A stretch of DNA of 64,000 bases from an uncultured Collinsella sp. (GCA_958408685.1 CATYLC010000004.1:1-64000); one strand, 5' to 3'. Shown: positions 16,536 to 25,994, counted from the first letter of the stretch. Translations and numbers: made by a program. Notes: generated by a model not told the origin, from the sequence alone.

Positions 16536-17126
16536 ATGTCTGAACAGTCGCAGCATATCCATTTTGAGAACACGAATAGGTGGAGCACCAAACAGCTCGT
16601 TACCATGGCGTTAATGTGCGCCTTGGGCGCCCTGTTTATGTACGTCCAGCTGCCCATTCTTCCTTCGGCGCCGTTTTTGACGTACGACCCGTCGCTGGTG
16701 CCGGCGATGGTGTGCGGGTTTGCGTATGGTCCTGGCGCCGGCACTGCTGTTGCCGCTATGGCTATCGTTATCCATGCGCTCACCACGGGTGACTGGGTCG
16801 GCGCGCTTATGAACTTGGTTGCCACGCTGGGCTACATTCTGCCCGCGGCTATCGTCTACCAGAAGATGCATACCTATAAGGGTGCCGTGATTGGCCTGGT
16901 ACTCGGCGTCATTGCCGCTACGGCGCTGTCTATGGTCGCAAACCTTACCATTGGCGTATGGTTCTGGTATGGCTCGGTAGATGTGATCGCCCCGCTCATG
17001 ATTCCTGCCGTGCTGCCGTTCAACCTCATCAAGACCGTGCTTAACTCGGTGTTGACGCTTGCGGTGTACAAGGCGGTCTCCAACCTCATCACGCCTAAAA
17101 AGGACCAGGTCAAAGGCCGCGCATGA
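16536..17126 (+). CDS. ribU: Riboflavin ECF transporter substrate-binding subunit RibU
   Basis: A 196-residue S-component with about six membrane segments. It captures riboflavin and docks on an ECF module. Identity rests on the FMN riboswitch directly upstream plus the ECF S-component fold, including the N-terminal motif TKQLVTMALMCALGALFMYV. ATG 16536 is preferred to GTG 16527 because AGGTG sits 6 bases upstream of it. Its last 4 bases overlap the ATPase gene. Unlike the shared ECF modules of many Firmicutes, this S-component has its own ATPase and T-subunit in the operon. Confidence 0.92.
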   Translation: MSEQSQHIHFENTNRWSTKQLVTMALMCALGALFMYVQLPILPSAPFLTYDPSLVPAMVCGFAYGPGAGTAVAAMAIVIHALTTGDWVGALMNLVATLGYILPAAIVYQKMHTYKGAVIGLVLGVIAATALSMVANLTIGVWFWYGSVDVIAPLMIPAVLPFNLIKTVLNSVLTLAVYKAVSNLITPKKDQVKGRA

Positions 17127-19027
17127 TTGAGTGTCGGGGCGTTTCCTTTAGCTATGACGGTGCTGCACCGACGCTCGATGGCATCGATCTGAACATCGAG
17201 GACGGGGAGTTTTTCTGCATCCTCGGTGGCAATGGGTCGGGCAAGTCGACGTTTGCCAAGCATCTGAATGCGCTGTTGCAATCCGATGCGGGCACGGTAC
17301 GTATCAACGGCATGGATACGTCCGACCCCGAACTGGTCTACGACATTCGTTCGACCGCGGGCATGGTGTTCCAGAATCCCGACGACCAGCTGGTGGCAAC
17401 GCTTGTCGAAGATGACGTTGCGTTCGGTCCCGAAAACCTTGGCGTGCCATCGGCGCAAATTGCGCAGCGCGTACGCGAGGCGCTGAAGGGCGTGGGCCTG
17501 GTGGGCTTTGAGCGCCACGAGACCCATGCGCTCTCGGGCGGACAAAAGCAGCGCGTGGCGCTTGCCGGCGTACTTGCCATGGAACCGCGCGTGCTCATCT
17601 TGGATGAGGCTTCCTCGATGCTCGATCCGCGTGGACGCAAGGGCCTCATGAAGGCTTGCCGTGCGCTCCACGATCGTGGCATGACCATCGTGATGATTAC
17701 GCACTTTATGGAAGAGGCTGCCGAGGCCGATCGTGTCGCCGTGTTTCAGACGGGGCGCGTTGCCATGCTCGGTACGCCCGAGGAAATCTTGACGCGGGCA
17801 GACGAACTTGTGCAGCTCAACTTGGATATGCCGGCGTCGTGCTGTCTAGGTAGGGCACTTCGTGAGAAGGGCGTACCCGTTTGCGCGCAGGTGCGTGAGG
17901 CGGATATGGTCGTCGAGATTGCGCAAGCTTATGCCGAGCGAAGTGGAGCAGGCATCGCGGGGCAGTCTTCCGTATCCCAGTTGGAAATCGCTGACGGCAC
18001 TGTTCCGGTAGACAACGAGGGCAACGCGTCGGAGTCCGTCATCGAACTATCCCATGTTTCGTACAGTTATTCGCTCAGTCCGCGCGAGCGCCGCCGCTGG
18101 CATAAGCGCTCGACCACTGCGGACGCATCGAGCAAACAGGCTCTCTGGGGAAACGACCCCAGCAGCCCGTGGGCGCTGCGCGATGTATCGCTGACGGTGC
18201 GTCGCGGCGAGTTCCTGGGGCTAGCAGGCCATACCGGTTCGGGTAAATCGACGCTGGTCCAGCATCTCAACGGTTTGATTCGCCCCCAGGAGGGATCCGT
18301 TCGCGCGCTGGGGCTCGACCTATCAAACAAGAAAGACGCCGCTGCGGTTAAGGCCAAGGTCGGCGTGGTGTTTCAGTATCCTGAGCGTCAGCTGTTTGCC
18401 GAAACCGTGGCGCAGGACGTGGCGTTTGGTCCGCATAACCTTGGCTTGCCGCAAGATGAAGTCGACCGTCGTGTCGAGTCATCGCTCTCACGCGTGGGCC
18501 TCGACCTTGCCGCGATAGGCGACAAGAGTCCCTTTGAGCTTTCGGGCGGTCAGCAACGGCGTGTGGCATTCGCCGGCGTACTCGCCATGGAGCCTGAAGT
18601 CCTGGTGCTCGACGAGCCCATGGCAGGCCTCGATCCGGCTGCGCGCAGGGATTTCCTAGGGCTCATCGATCGACTTCACCGCGATGGCCTGACCGTTGTC
18701 ATGGTTTCGCACAGCATGGATGACCTCGCCAATTGCTGCGACCGTATTGTCGTGATGAACGAGGGCGCGGTGTTTGCCGAGGGCACGCCCGCTCAGGTGT
18801 TTGCGCATGCGGATGAGCTTAAATCAATCGGCTTGGGTGTTCCCGCTGCCCAGCGCATGGCGCTGGCGCTTGCGAAGGCAGGCGTTCCGCTGCGCTTTGA
18901 CGGCCTTTATACGGTTGAGTCGCTGGCAGACGAGTTGGTGGACCTGCTAATCGGTCGCTCGGGCGGTCCTTCTAACGTCGCGGACATTGCTAAATCCAAG
19001 ACGGTCGCGCGAGAGGAGGGCTGCTAA
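17123..19027 (+). CDS. Fused double ATPase of ECF transporter (EcfA-EcfA')
   Basis: A 634-residue protein with two ABC ATPase domains in one chain. The first (about 1-230) has Walker A GGNGSGKST, Q-loop FQNPDDQ, signature LSGGQKQR and Walker B VLILDEASSMLDP. The second (about 305-560) has GHTGSGKST, FQYPERQ, LSGGQQRR and LVLDEPMAGLDP. A linker of about 75 residues joins them. In most ECF systems these are two separate proteins. ATG overlaps the end of ribU, and the stop overlaps the start of ecfT, so the three are translationally coupled. Confidence 0.93.
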   Translation: MIECRGVSFSYDGAAPTLDGIDLNIEDGEFFCILGGNGSGKSTFAKHLNALLQSDAGTVRINGMDTSDPELVYDIRSTAGMVFQNPDDQLVATLVEDDVAFGPENLGVPSAQIAQRVREALKGVGLVGFERHETHALSGGQKQRVALAGVLAMEPRVLILDEASSMLDPRGRKGLMKACRALHDRGMTIVMITHFMEEAAEADRVAVFQTGRVAMLGTPEEILTRADELVQLNLDMPASCCLGRALREKGVPVCAQVREADMVVEIAQAYAERSGAGIAGQSSVSQLEIADGTVPVDNEGNASESVIELSHVSYSYSLSPRERRRWHKRSTTADASSKQALWGNDPSSPWALRDVSLTVRRGEFLGLAGHTGSGKSTLVQHLNGLIRPQEGSVRALGLDLSNKKDAAAVKAKVGVVFQYPERQLFAETVAQDVAFGPHNLGLPQDEVDRRVESSLSRVGLDLAAIGDKSPFELSGGQQRRVAFAGVLAMEPEVLVLDEPMAGLDPAARRDFLGLIDRLHRDGLTVVMVSHSMDDLANCCDRIVVMNEGAVFAEGTPAQVFAHADELKSIGLGVPAAQRMALALAKAGVPLRFDGLYTVESLADELVDLLIGRSGGPSNVADIAKSKTVAREEGC

Positions 19028-19827
19028 TGGAGGCGTTTTCGTTTGGCAGCTACTATCCCGGCGATAGTGCGATCCACCGCCTGGACCCGCGAACTAAGTT
19101 GCTCTTGGGCTTTGTGTTTCTGATCACGACGCTCACAGTCAGCAGCTTCCGCGGACTGGTCCCGGTCGCAATCTTCGTTGTCCTGATCTATACCGTGTCC
19201 CGGGTGCCGTTGCGCCGGGTCCTATCATCGATGGCGCCGCTGCTGGCAATCGTCGTCGTGGTCGCGGTGCTCAACTTGTTTACCGATCAGAGTGGGCGCA
19301 TCCTGTGGCAGCTCGGCTTTCTGCAGATAAGCGAGGGCTCACTGCGTTCTGCCGCCTTTATGGCGTGCCGCCTGACGTTGATGATGGCCGGCATGAGCGT
19401 CATTACACTCACCACGCCGACGCTCGACCTCACCGCGGGCTTTGAGCGCCTGCTCGCGCCGTTTGCGCGTGTGGGACTTCCTGCGCACGAGCTCGGCATG
19501 ATCATGGGTATCGCGCTACGCTTTATGCCGCAGTTTGCCACTGAGATGAAACAGACGGCCGATGCACAGGCAAGCCGCGGCGCGCGCGTGACGGGCGGTC
19601 CGCTCGGCGGCGTGCGTATGCTCGGCAGTGTGGCGATTCCGCTGTTCACGGGCGTGTTCCGCCATGCCGAGACGCTGTCTGCCGCCATGGATGCACGCTG
19701 CTATCACGGCGAGCAGGGCCGCACGCGCCTGCATGCGCTTGCATTTGGCCGCGGCGATGCGTTGGCGGCGGTGGTGACGGCGTTGCTGCTCATCTGCGTC
19801 ATCGTCATCAACCTTCAACTTGTTTAA
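19027..19827 (+). CDS. ecfT: ECF transporter transmembrane subunit EcfT
   Basis: A 266-residue membrane subunit that couples the ATPases to RibU. It begins with the typical SAIHRLDPRTKLLLGFVFLI. It has several hydrophobic segments and a coupling region QTADAQASRGARVTGG carrying the Ala-Arg-Gly type motif that contacts the ATPases. TAATG overlap with the ATPase gene shows operon organisation. No terminator is apparent before the next gene, so read-through to the oxidase-like genes is possible. Confidence 0.92.
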   Translation: MEAFSFGSYYPGDSAIHRLDPRTKLLLGFVFLITTLTVSSFRGLVPVAIFVVLIYTVSRVPLRRVLSSMAPLLAIVVVVAVLNLFTDQSGRILWQLGFLQISEGSLRSAAFMACRLTLMMAGMSVITLTTPTLDLTAGFERLLAPFARVGLPAHELGMIMGIALRFMPQFATEMKQTADAQASRGARVTGGPLGGVRMLGSVAIPLFTGVFRHAETLSAAMDARCYHGEQGRTRLHALAFGRGDALAAVVTALLLICVIVINLQLV

Positions 19828-19857
19828 GCGCGATTCGGGCGCAAGAAAGGGGTCCCT

Positions 19858-20304
19858 ATGACCGACAACGACCGCACGGCTCAGCTTGAGCGCGCCTGTT
19901 CGTATCTCAGGCGCATTCCGGCGTGGTATCTGGCCACGACCGATGTGGCCGACGGGCATCAGCCCCGCGTGAGACCGTTTTCGTTTGCCATGGTCGATGA
20001 CGGTAAACTGTGGTTTTGCACGTCGCGCGACAAGGATGTGTGGGCCGAGCTCAGCGCGAATCCCAAGTTTGAGCTCTCGGGCTGGAAGCCGGGGGAATGT
20101 TGGATCGTGTTGACCGGCGAGGCCGCACTTGAGGACGACGCAGTTGCGAGCGACAAGGTGCGTCAAGCGGGTTTTAAGCACATGGTGGGCATCGGCGAGG
20201 AACACGAGAGTGCCAACGACGGCCGCCTTGCTTTCTTTTCGGTCCGCAACATTGCCGCGCGCTTCTGTGATATCGACGGCAGCGAGGAGCGCCTGGAGCT
20301 CTAG
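19858..20304 (+). CDS. Pyridoxamine 5'-phosphate oxidase family protein (paralogue 1)
   Basis: A 148-residue split-barrel FMN-binding protein. The stretches IPAWYLATTDVADG, PRVRPFSFAMVDDGKLWFC and SRDKDVWAELSANPKFELSG fit the PNPOx-like family that binds FMN, F420 or heme. The exact reaction is unknown. AAAGGGG is upstream. The position 30 bases after a riboflavin uptake operon hints at a flavin cofactor, but that is inference. A diverged copy follows. Confidence 0.82.
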   Translation: MTDNDRTAQLERACSYLRRIPAWYLATTDVADGHQPRVRPFSFAMVDDGKLWFCTSRDKDVWAELSANPKFELSGWKPGECWIVLTGEAALEDDAVASDKVRQAGFKHMVGIGEEHESANDGRLAFFSVRNIAARFCDIDGSEERLEL

Positions 20305-20348
20305 CTCACACAAACCAGGCTCTCAAACTGGCTAGTACAGGAGGACAC

Positions 20349-20759
20349 ATGGACGGATTGAATACGGTGTTGGAGTATCTGACGTCGGTGCCGGCGTGGT
20401 ACTTGGCGACGAGCGTGGACGGGCAGCCGCATGTGCGTCCGTTTTCGTTTGCGCAGATCCAGGGCGGCAAGCTGTGGTTTGTGACGGCGCGCACCAAGGA
20501 TGTGTGGCAGGAGCTGCTGCAAAACCAACGCTTTGAGGCCACGAGTTGGTGGCCGGGCCATGGCTGGCTTATCTTGCGCGGGCGTGCCGGCTCGGATGAC
20601 CGGGCTTTAGACGAAATGCGCGAAGCCGGGTGGAAGCATCTAGAGCACCTGGGCGAGCACTATGAGGGGCCTAACGACCCCACGCTCGTCTTCTTTAGCG
20701 TCGAGGATCCCGAGGCTTTTATCTGCAATCACGACGAATGGGTGCCGGTCGAGCTCTAG
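20349..20759 (+). CDS. Pyridoxamine 5'-phosphate oxidase family protein (paralogue 2)
   Basis: A 136-residue split-barrel protein similar in layout to its upstream neighbour, with VPAWYLATSVDGQPHVRPFS and RTKDVWQELLQNQRFEATSW. The pair most likely arose by tandem duplication. AGGAGG at 20339-20344 sets the start. Electron donor and substrate are unknown. The stop is followed by a strong hairpin at 20797-20850. Confidence 0.82.
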   Translation: MDGLNTVLEYLTSVPAWYLATSVDGQPHVRPFSFAQIQGGKLWFVTARTKDVWQELLQNQRFEATSWWPGHGWLILRGRAGSDDRALDEMREAGWKHLEHLGEHYEGPNDPTLVFFSVEDPEAFICNHDEWVPVEL

Positions 20760-20796
20760 CCAGCTGGCTCATCCTAACAACTTGGTTTTCGCATGG

Positions 20797-20850
20797 GCGG
20801 GCCCCGTATTGCCCGGCGCCGTTAGGAGCGCCGGTCAATACGGGGCCCGC
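20797..20850. repeat. 23-bp inverted repeat, strong GC-rich hairpin
   Basis: GCGGGCCCCGTATTG followed by CCCGGCGC pairs with its inverted copy at 20828-20850 with a single mismatch and an 8-base loop. There is no T-run, so it may be a terminator or a relative of the long palindromes near groESL. Confidence 0.6.
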
Positions 20851-20894
20851 TCCATTTGTCAATTCCTTCAAGCGAATGTGTCGGGAATGTTTCA

Positions 20895-20931
20895 ATGCAT
20901 GAATATACAAGCCATTTACGTGTTCATGCAT
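20895..20931. promoter_or_regulatory. Candidate operator upstream of argC
   Basis: ATGCATGAA (20895-20903) and TTCATGCAT (20923-20931) form a perfect 9-bp inverted repeat with a 19-base spacer, 86 bases before argC. The half-site with ATGAATAT resembles arginine-repressor boxes, so ArgR control is a reasonable guess. No argR gene is in the window. Confidence 0.5.
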
Positions 20932-21016
20932 CTTTTGGTGCTAAAGTTTCAACCCACCTCATAACGACCGCTGCGAAATGCGCATCGGTGCATAAATCGC
21001 AGACAAGGAGTCTGAT

Positions 21017-22087
21017 ATGTCTTTGAAGGTTGGAATCGTCGGCGCGGCTGGATATGCCGGAGCCGAGCTCATTCGCCTCGTGCTCGGCCATCCCGAGTTT
21101 GAACTTGTTGCCATTACGTCCAACGCCGATGCCGGCCAGCCGCTGTCCGCGGTGTATCCGAGCTTTGCTGGTGTGAGCGACCTGGTTTTCACCACGCATG
21201 ACGCGCCCGAGCTCAAGAGCTGCGATGCGGTTTTTCTTGCCGTGCCGCACACGGCTGCCATGGCACAGGTGCCCGCGCTGCTTGCATCGGGCGTCTCCTG
21301 CTTTGATCTTTCGGCCGATTACCGTCTGAGCGACGCGTCTGTCTTTGAGGCATGGTATGCCGCCGAGCACACGAGCCCCGAGTTGCTCAAGACCCGCGCT
21401 TTCGGCCTGCCCGAGCTGTTCTGCCAGGACTTAGAGACCGCTGCTTCCAGCCATGCCGCTGGCAGGCCCGTGCTGGTCGCCTGCGCCGGTTGCTATCCCA
21501 CCGCAACGAGCCTTGCCGCCGCGCCCGCCGTGCGCGCTGGCTGGGTTGCCCAGAGCGGCCCCGTGATCGTTGATGCCATCAGCGGTGTGACGGGTGCCGG
21601 CAAGTCCTGCAACGCTCGTACGCATTTTTGCAGCGCTGACGAGAACTTGGAGGCCTACGGCGTGGGCAAGCATCGCCACACGCCCGAGATTGAGCAAATC
21701 CTTGGCCTGACCGATCGCGTCGTCTTCACCCCGCATCTGGCACCGCTCAAGCGCGGCCTGCTCTCCACGGTGACGCTGCCGCTCACGCCGCAGGCCATCG
21801 ACTCCCTGGCTCTTGAGGATGTCGTCGACTATTACAAGCAGTTCTACGCTGGACGCACCTTTGTGCGCGTGCTCGATGCCGGCCAGCAGCCCAAGACGGC
21901 TTCGGTCGTCGGCACCAACGCCGCCCAGATTGGCCTTGCGTTCAACAAGCGCGCGGGCGTGCTGGTGGCGACGGGCGCCATCGACAATCTGTGCAAGGGC
22001 GCTGCGGGCCAAGCGGTCCAGTGCGCCAATATCGTCTTTGGCTTTGACGAGCGACGAGGCTTGCCCACAGTGGCGTGCCCGGTGTAG
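21017..22087 (+). CDS. argC: N-acetyl-gamma-glutamyl-phosphate reductase ArgC
   Basis: A 356-residue NADPH-dependent reductase, third step of arginine biosynthesis. The Rossmann motif GIVGAAGYAGAELIRL is at the N-terminus. The catalytic cysteine region is VACAGCYPTATSLA. GKHRHTPEIEQ and FTPHLAPLKRGLLSTV are typical of the C-terminal domain. AAGGAG precedes the ATG. It is the first gene of argC-argJ-argB-argD and probably carries the promoter and operator for the cluster. Confidence 0.97.
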   Translation: MSLKVGIVGAAGYAGAELIRLVLGHPEFELVAITSNADAGQPLSAVYPSFAGVSDLVFTTHDAPELKSCDAVFLAVPHTAAMAQVPALLASGVSCFDLSADYRLSDASVFEAWYAAEHTSPELLKTRAFGLPELFCQDLETAASSHAAGRPVLVACAGCYPTATSLAAAPAVRAGWVAQSGPVIVDAISGVTGAGKSCNARTHFCSADENLEAYGVGKHRHTPEIEQILGLTDRVVFTPHLAPLKRGLLSTVTLPLTPQAIDSLALEDVVDYYKQFYAGRTFVRVLDAGQQPKTASVVGTNAAQIGLAFNKRAGVLVATGAIDNLCKGAAGQAVQCANIVFGFDERRGLPTVACPV

Positions 22088-22221
22088 CACATTCGATTGT
22101 TAACGATTTGGTAGTCGGGCATCGAGAGGGGCGCCACTCTTAAGCTGGTCTCATGATCACGACTGGCATGGCGCACCAACCGATGTCCGTTTTTTGTTTG
22201 ACATAAGGAGTCATAAAGACG

Positions 22222-23490
22222 ATGAATACCGAGCTGTTTGATATCAAGATTCGCGCCGTCGAGGGTGGCGTTACGGCTGCGGCTGGTTTTAAAGCTGCGG
22301 GCATCCACGCTGGGTTCCGCAAGAACCCCGAGCGTCTGGATTACGCGCTCGTTGTGCCCGATAAACCCTGTCCCGGTGCCGGCGTGTTTACCACCAATCG
22401 CTTTTGCGCGGCGCCCGTGCAAGTGAGCCGTGCCAACCTGGGCGGTGCCGACAAGGGTTACGGTATCATCGCCGGCGTTTCGGTCAACTCTGGCAATGCC
22501 AACGCCGCCACGGGTGAGACCGGCCTTGCATGCGCGCGCGAGACGTGCAGCATCGCATCGCAGGTCATCGGCTGCGAGCCCCAGCAGATTCTGGTTGCCT
22601 CCACGGGCGTGATTGGCCAGATTCTGCCGATCGACACGTTTGAGACCGCCATTCCTGCTGCCTACGAGGTACTCTCCGCCCACGGTGGCGCCGATGCCGC
22701 TCGCGCCATCATGACGACCGACACGCACTCCAAGGAGTACGCCGTGTCCTACGTCAGCGAGGCTGCGGGACACACAGGCAATGCCTATACGGTGGGCGGT
22801 ATGTGCAAGGGCTCGGGCATGATCATGCCCAACATGGCCACCATGATCGCGGTCATCACTACCGATGCCCCCGTCGAGCCGGCGGCGCTCCACGCCCTGT
22901 TGCTCTCCACCGTCAAGCAGACCTTTAACAAGGTAACGGTCGATTCCGACACCTCGACCAACGACACCTGCATCATGCTTGCCTCCGGCGCCGCTGCCGC
23001 AGATGCCGAGCCTATCGTCGAGGGCTCCGATGCCTTCGACGAGTTGGCATTTGCCGTGCACGAGGTGTGCGAGAGCCTGGCGCGCAATATCGCCGCCGAT
23101 GGTGAGGGCGCATCCAAGCTTGTTACGGTCAACGTTACCGGCGCCGTGAACGACGAGGAGGCCGATATCGCCGCCCGTGCCGTTGCCAACTCGCCGCTCG
23201 TTAAGACCTGCATCGCCGGCCACGACTGCAACTGGGGCCGCGTTGCCATGGCGCTTGGCAAGTGCGGCGTGAAGTTTAATCAGGAAGACGTTTCCATCGA
23301 CATGATGGGCATGCCTGTCTGTCGCGACGGTCTGACTGTTCCCTTTGATGAGGTCGAGGCTCTACGACGTTTCGAGGCGCCCGAGATCGTGATCTCGGCC
23401 GACCTGGGCGCAGGCGACGCGGCAACGACCGTGTGGACCTGCGACCTCACGCATGAATACATCTCCATCAACGGCGACTACCGTTCCTAG
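22222..23490 (+). CDS. argJ: Ornithine acetyltransferase / N-acetylglutamate synthase ArgJ
   Basis: A 422-residue self-cleaving acetyltransferase that moves the acetyl group from N-acetylornithine to glutamate. This makes the cycle largely independent of ArgA and ArgE. The autocleavage site is in MIMPNMATMIAVITTD, between A206 and the nucleophile T207. Other family stretches are EYAVSYVSEAAGH and NDTCIMLASGAA. AAGGAG lies about 11 bases before ATG 22222. The 134-base gap after argC is the longest in the cluster and holds nothing I can identify. Confidence 0.96.
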   Translation: MNTELFDIKIRAVEGGVTAAAGFKAAGIHAGFRKNPERLDYALVVPDKPCPGAGVFTTNRFCAAPVQVSRANLGGADKGYGIIAGVSVNSGNANAATGETGLACARETCSIASQVIGCEPQQILVASTGVIGQILPIDTFETAIPAAYEVLSAHGGADAARAIMTTDTHSKEYAVSYVSEAAGHTGNAYTVGGMCKGSGMIMPNMATMIAVITTDAPVEPAALHALLLSTVKQTFNKVTVDSDTSTNDTCIMLASGAAAADAEPIVEGSDAFDELAFAVHEVCESLARNIAADGEGASKLVTVNVTGAVNDEEADIAARAVANSPLVKTCIAGHDCNWGRVAMALGKCGVKFNQEDVSIDMMGMPVCRDGLTVPFDEVEALRRFEAPEIVISADLGAGDAATTVWTCDLTHEYISINGDYRS

Positions 23491-23571
23491 ATTCCGGGCA
23501 CGCTGCGCATCTTGCCGCGATTGCGGACAGCGGAGCACGGCGCGATAACGATACGAAAGACGAGGCAGATT

Positions 23572-24552
23572 ATGAAATTCGCACGCGATTGTCGTTCGAG
23601 CGAATCCAACGAAGCAACCGCGCAGCTGCTGTTCGAAGCGCTGCCGTGGATTAAGAACCTGACCGGCAAGACGGTTGTTATCAAATATGGCGGAGCCGCC
23701 ATGGTTGATGAGCAGCTGCGCCGCGACGTGATGAGCGACATCGTTTTGCTCAAGATCATCGGCATGCGCCCCGTCATCGTGCATGGCGGCGGCAAGGCCA
23801 TCAACGAGGCGCTGAGCCATTACGATATTCCCGTCGAGTTTAAGAACGGCCAGCGCGTGACCACGCCGGCGACTATGGATATCGTGCGCGAGGTGCTGGG
23901 CGGCAAGGTTAACCAGGAGCTGGTCGCTGCCATCAACCACCACGGCAACCTGGCCGTGGGCGTGTCGGGCAGCGATGCCGGCACGCTCATCGCCGAGCCG
24001 CTCGACCCCGAGCTCGGCCGCGTGGGCAAAGTGACGCACGTCAACACTGACTATATCGAGCGCTTGCTCGATAGCGAGTACATCCCCGTCATCGCTACCG
24101 TCGCGGCGGGGGAGGACGGCGGCTTCTTTAACATCAACGCCGATACCGCCGCCGGTGCCGTTGCCGCGGCGCTCCACGCGCATAAGGCGATCTTTTTGAC
24201 CGATGTCGATGGCCTGTACAAGGACTTTAGCGACAAGGACTCGCTTATCTCCAACCTAACGCTCGACGAGGTTAACGAAATGCTCTACGGCGGCGAGGTC
24301 GATAAGGGCATGATTCCCAAGCTGCGCGCGGCCGTCGATGCGCTTACCGGCGGCGTATTTCGTGCCCACATCATTAACGGTACTACGCCGCATTCGCTGC
24401 TCCTGGAGCTGCTGACCGATGCCGGCGTCGGCACCGTGATCCATTCCACCGAGACGGCTTACGAATTCGATACGCATCCGCATCCGCTTTCGACGTTTGC
24501 TGCGCGTCTGACCGAAAACCTTGACGAGGTCGAGAAGCTTCAGACGGTCTAG
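23572..24552 (+). CDS. argB: Acetylglutamate kinase ArgB
   Basis: A 326-residue amino-acid kinase that phosphorylates N-acetylglutamate. The glycine-rich KYGGAAM and VHGGGKAINEAL bind phosphate and substrate, and FLTDVDGLYKDFSDKDSLI is a conserved nucleotide-side region. The start is ATG 23572 rather than the longer frame from 23512, which lacks a ribosome site. About 27 residues precede the kinase core. Such an N-terminal helix is found in arginine-inhibited kinases, so feedback inhibition is likely but inferred. Confidence 0.96.
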   Translation: MKFARDCRSSESNEATAQLLFEALPWIKNLTGKTVVIKYGGAAMVDEQLRRDVMSDIVLLKIIGMRPVIVHGGGKAINEALSHYDIPVEFKNGQRVTTPATMDIVREVLGGKVNQELVAAINHHGNLAVGVSGSDAGTLIAEPLDPELGRVGKVTHVNTDYIERLLDSEYIPVIATVAAGEDGGFFNINADTAAGAVAAALHAHKAIFLTDVDGLYKDFSDKDSLISNLTLDEVNEMLYGGEVDKGMIPKLRAAVDALTGGVFRAHIINGTTPHSLLLELLTDAGVGTVIHSTETAYEFDTHPHPLSTFAARLTENLDEVEKLQTV

Positions 24553-24621
24553 CTGACCCGCAGCCGCCCCATTCCTGCACCCATAGCCCCGCGCCGTCTG
24601 GCGCCCAACGAAAGGCATCTC

Positions 24622-25905
24622 ATGTCACTTGCAGCTCAGCAATCGCTTGAATCCCATTACGTTATGCATACCTTTGGCCGCTCTCCGGTCGAGTTTGTCG
24701 AGGGTCACGGCATGAAGCTCACCGGCGACGATGGCCGTGAGTACCTCGACTTTCTTGCCGGCATCGGCGTGTGCAGCCTAGGTCATGGCGACCCGGCTGT
24801 GCTCTCGGCGCTCGAGGCACAGACCAAAAAGCTCATGCATGTCTCCAATTACTTCTACATCGAGCAGCGCGGACAGGTCGCGGCGCTGCTGTCCAAGCTT
24901 GCTAACGACGACGTAGATGGTGCGCGCGTGCTTGCCGATGCCGTTGTCGCCGGCGATGAGACCACGGCAGCTGCTCTTGGTGTCCCGGCTGCGGATGAGC
25001 AGGTTTGGGAGACCTTCTTTGCCAACTCTGGCGCCGAGGCCAACGAGGGCTCGATGAAGCTCGCGCGCCTGTACGCCAAGCGTGCCGGTAATGGCGGCAA
25101 CACCATCGTGTGCATGCGCGGCGGGTTCCACGGCCGTACGCTCGAGACCATTGCCGCCACCATGCAGGATTGGCTGCAGGACAGCTTCCGCCCACTGCCG
25201 GGTGGCTTTGTGGCCTGCACGCCCAACGATGTCGATGAACTGCGTGCGATCTTTAAGCAGCTGGGCAGTGAAATTTGCGCCGTGATGCTCGAGCCGATCC
25301 AAGGTGAGAGTGGCGTGCACCCCATGACCGAGGAGTTTATGGCGGCGGCGCGCGACCTGGCACACGAAGTGGGCGCCGTGCTTATCGCCGACGAGGTCCA
25401 GTGCGGCATCTTCCGCTCCGGCAAGCCGTTTGCGTTCCAAACCTATGGCGTGGAGCCCGACATCATGAGCCTTGCCAAGGGCATTGCCGACGGCGTGCCC
25501 ATGGGTGCCGTTGTGGCAAAGAAGGAGATTGCCGACGTGTTTAAGCCGGGCGACCACGGCTCGACCTTTGGCGGTAGCTGCTTGGCCGTCGCGGCGTGCG
25601 CCGCGACGCTTTCCGCGCTTGTGCGTGGCGATTATGTCGACCATGCTGCCAAGGTGGGTGCCTATATGGAGGCAAAGCTCGCCAAGCTGCCGCACGTGAC
25701 CGAGGTACGTGGCCGCGGCTTGATGCTCGGCTGTGATTTGGATGATGCCGCGGGCGACGCGCATGATGCTGTTGCCCGCGCGCTGGCCGCCGGTGCCGTG
25801 ATCAACGCTACAGGTGCGCATACGCTGCGTTTCCTGCCGCCGCTCGTCTGCGAGGAAGCCGACGTGGACAGTCTGATCGAGATCCTGTCGGATGTCTTGG
25901 GCTAA
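24622..25905 (+). CDS. argD: Acetylornithine aminotransferase ArgD
   Basis: A 427-residue class III PLP aminotransferase forming N-acetylornithine. The PLP lysine is K286 in SLAKGIADG, and the cofactor-binding aspartate lies in LIADEVQCGIF. An insertion of about 35 residues around positions 95-128 (rich in Asp, Ala and Val) is larger than in many ArgD proteins. The gene ends the argCJBD cluster; argF, argG and argH are not in the window. A wobble-rich terminator follows. Confidence 0.95.
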   Translation: MSLAAQQSLESHYVMHTFGRSPVEFVEGHGMKLTGDDGREYLDFLAGIGVCSLGHGDPAVLSALEAQTKKLMHVSNYFYIEQRGQVAALLSKLANDDVDGARVLADAVVAGDETTAAALGVPAADEQVWETFFANSGAEANEGSMKLARLYAKRAGNGGNTIVCMRGGFHGRTLETIAATMQDWLQDSFRPLPGGFVACTPNDVDELRAIFKQLGSEICAVMLEPIQGESGVHPMTEEFMAAARDLAHEVGAVLIADEVQCGIFRSGKPFAFQTYGVEPDIMSLAKGIADGVPMGAVVAKKEIADVFKPGDHGSTFGGSCLAVAACAATLSALVRGDYVDHAAKVGAYMEAKLAKLPHVTEVRGRGLMLGCDLDDAAGDAHDAVARALAAGAVINATGAHTLRFLPPLVCEEADVDSLIEILSDVLG

Positions 25906-25930
25906 CGCGGCGCAATAACTCAATTTGGAC

Positions 25931-25994
25931 CGGGTTCCGGACTGTGGGCGTGTCCTATGCGGCATGATTCAGCGGTCTGGAGCCCGTTTTGCCT
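25931..25994 (+). terminator. Terminator of arg cluster
   Basis: A 14-base stem, CGGGTTCCGGACTG with CGGTCTGGAGCCCG, pairs fully in RNA if G-U pairs are allowed. It is followed by TTTTGCCTT. Confidence 0.7.
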
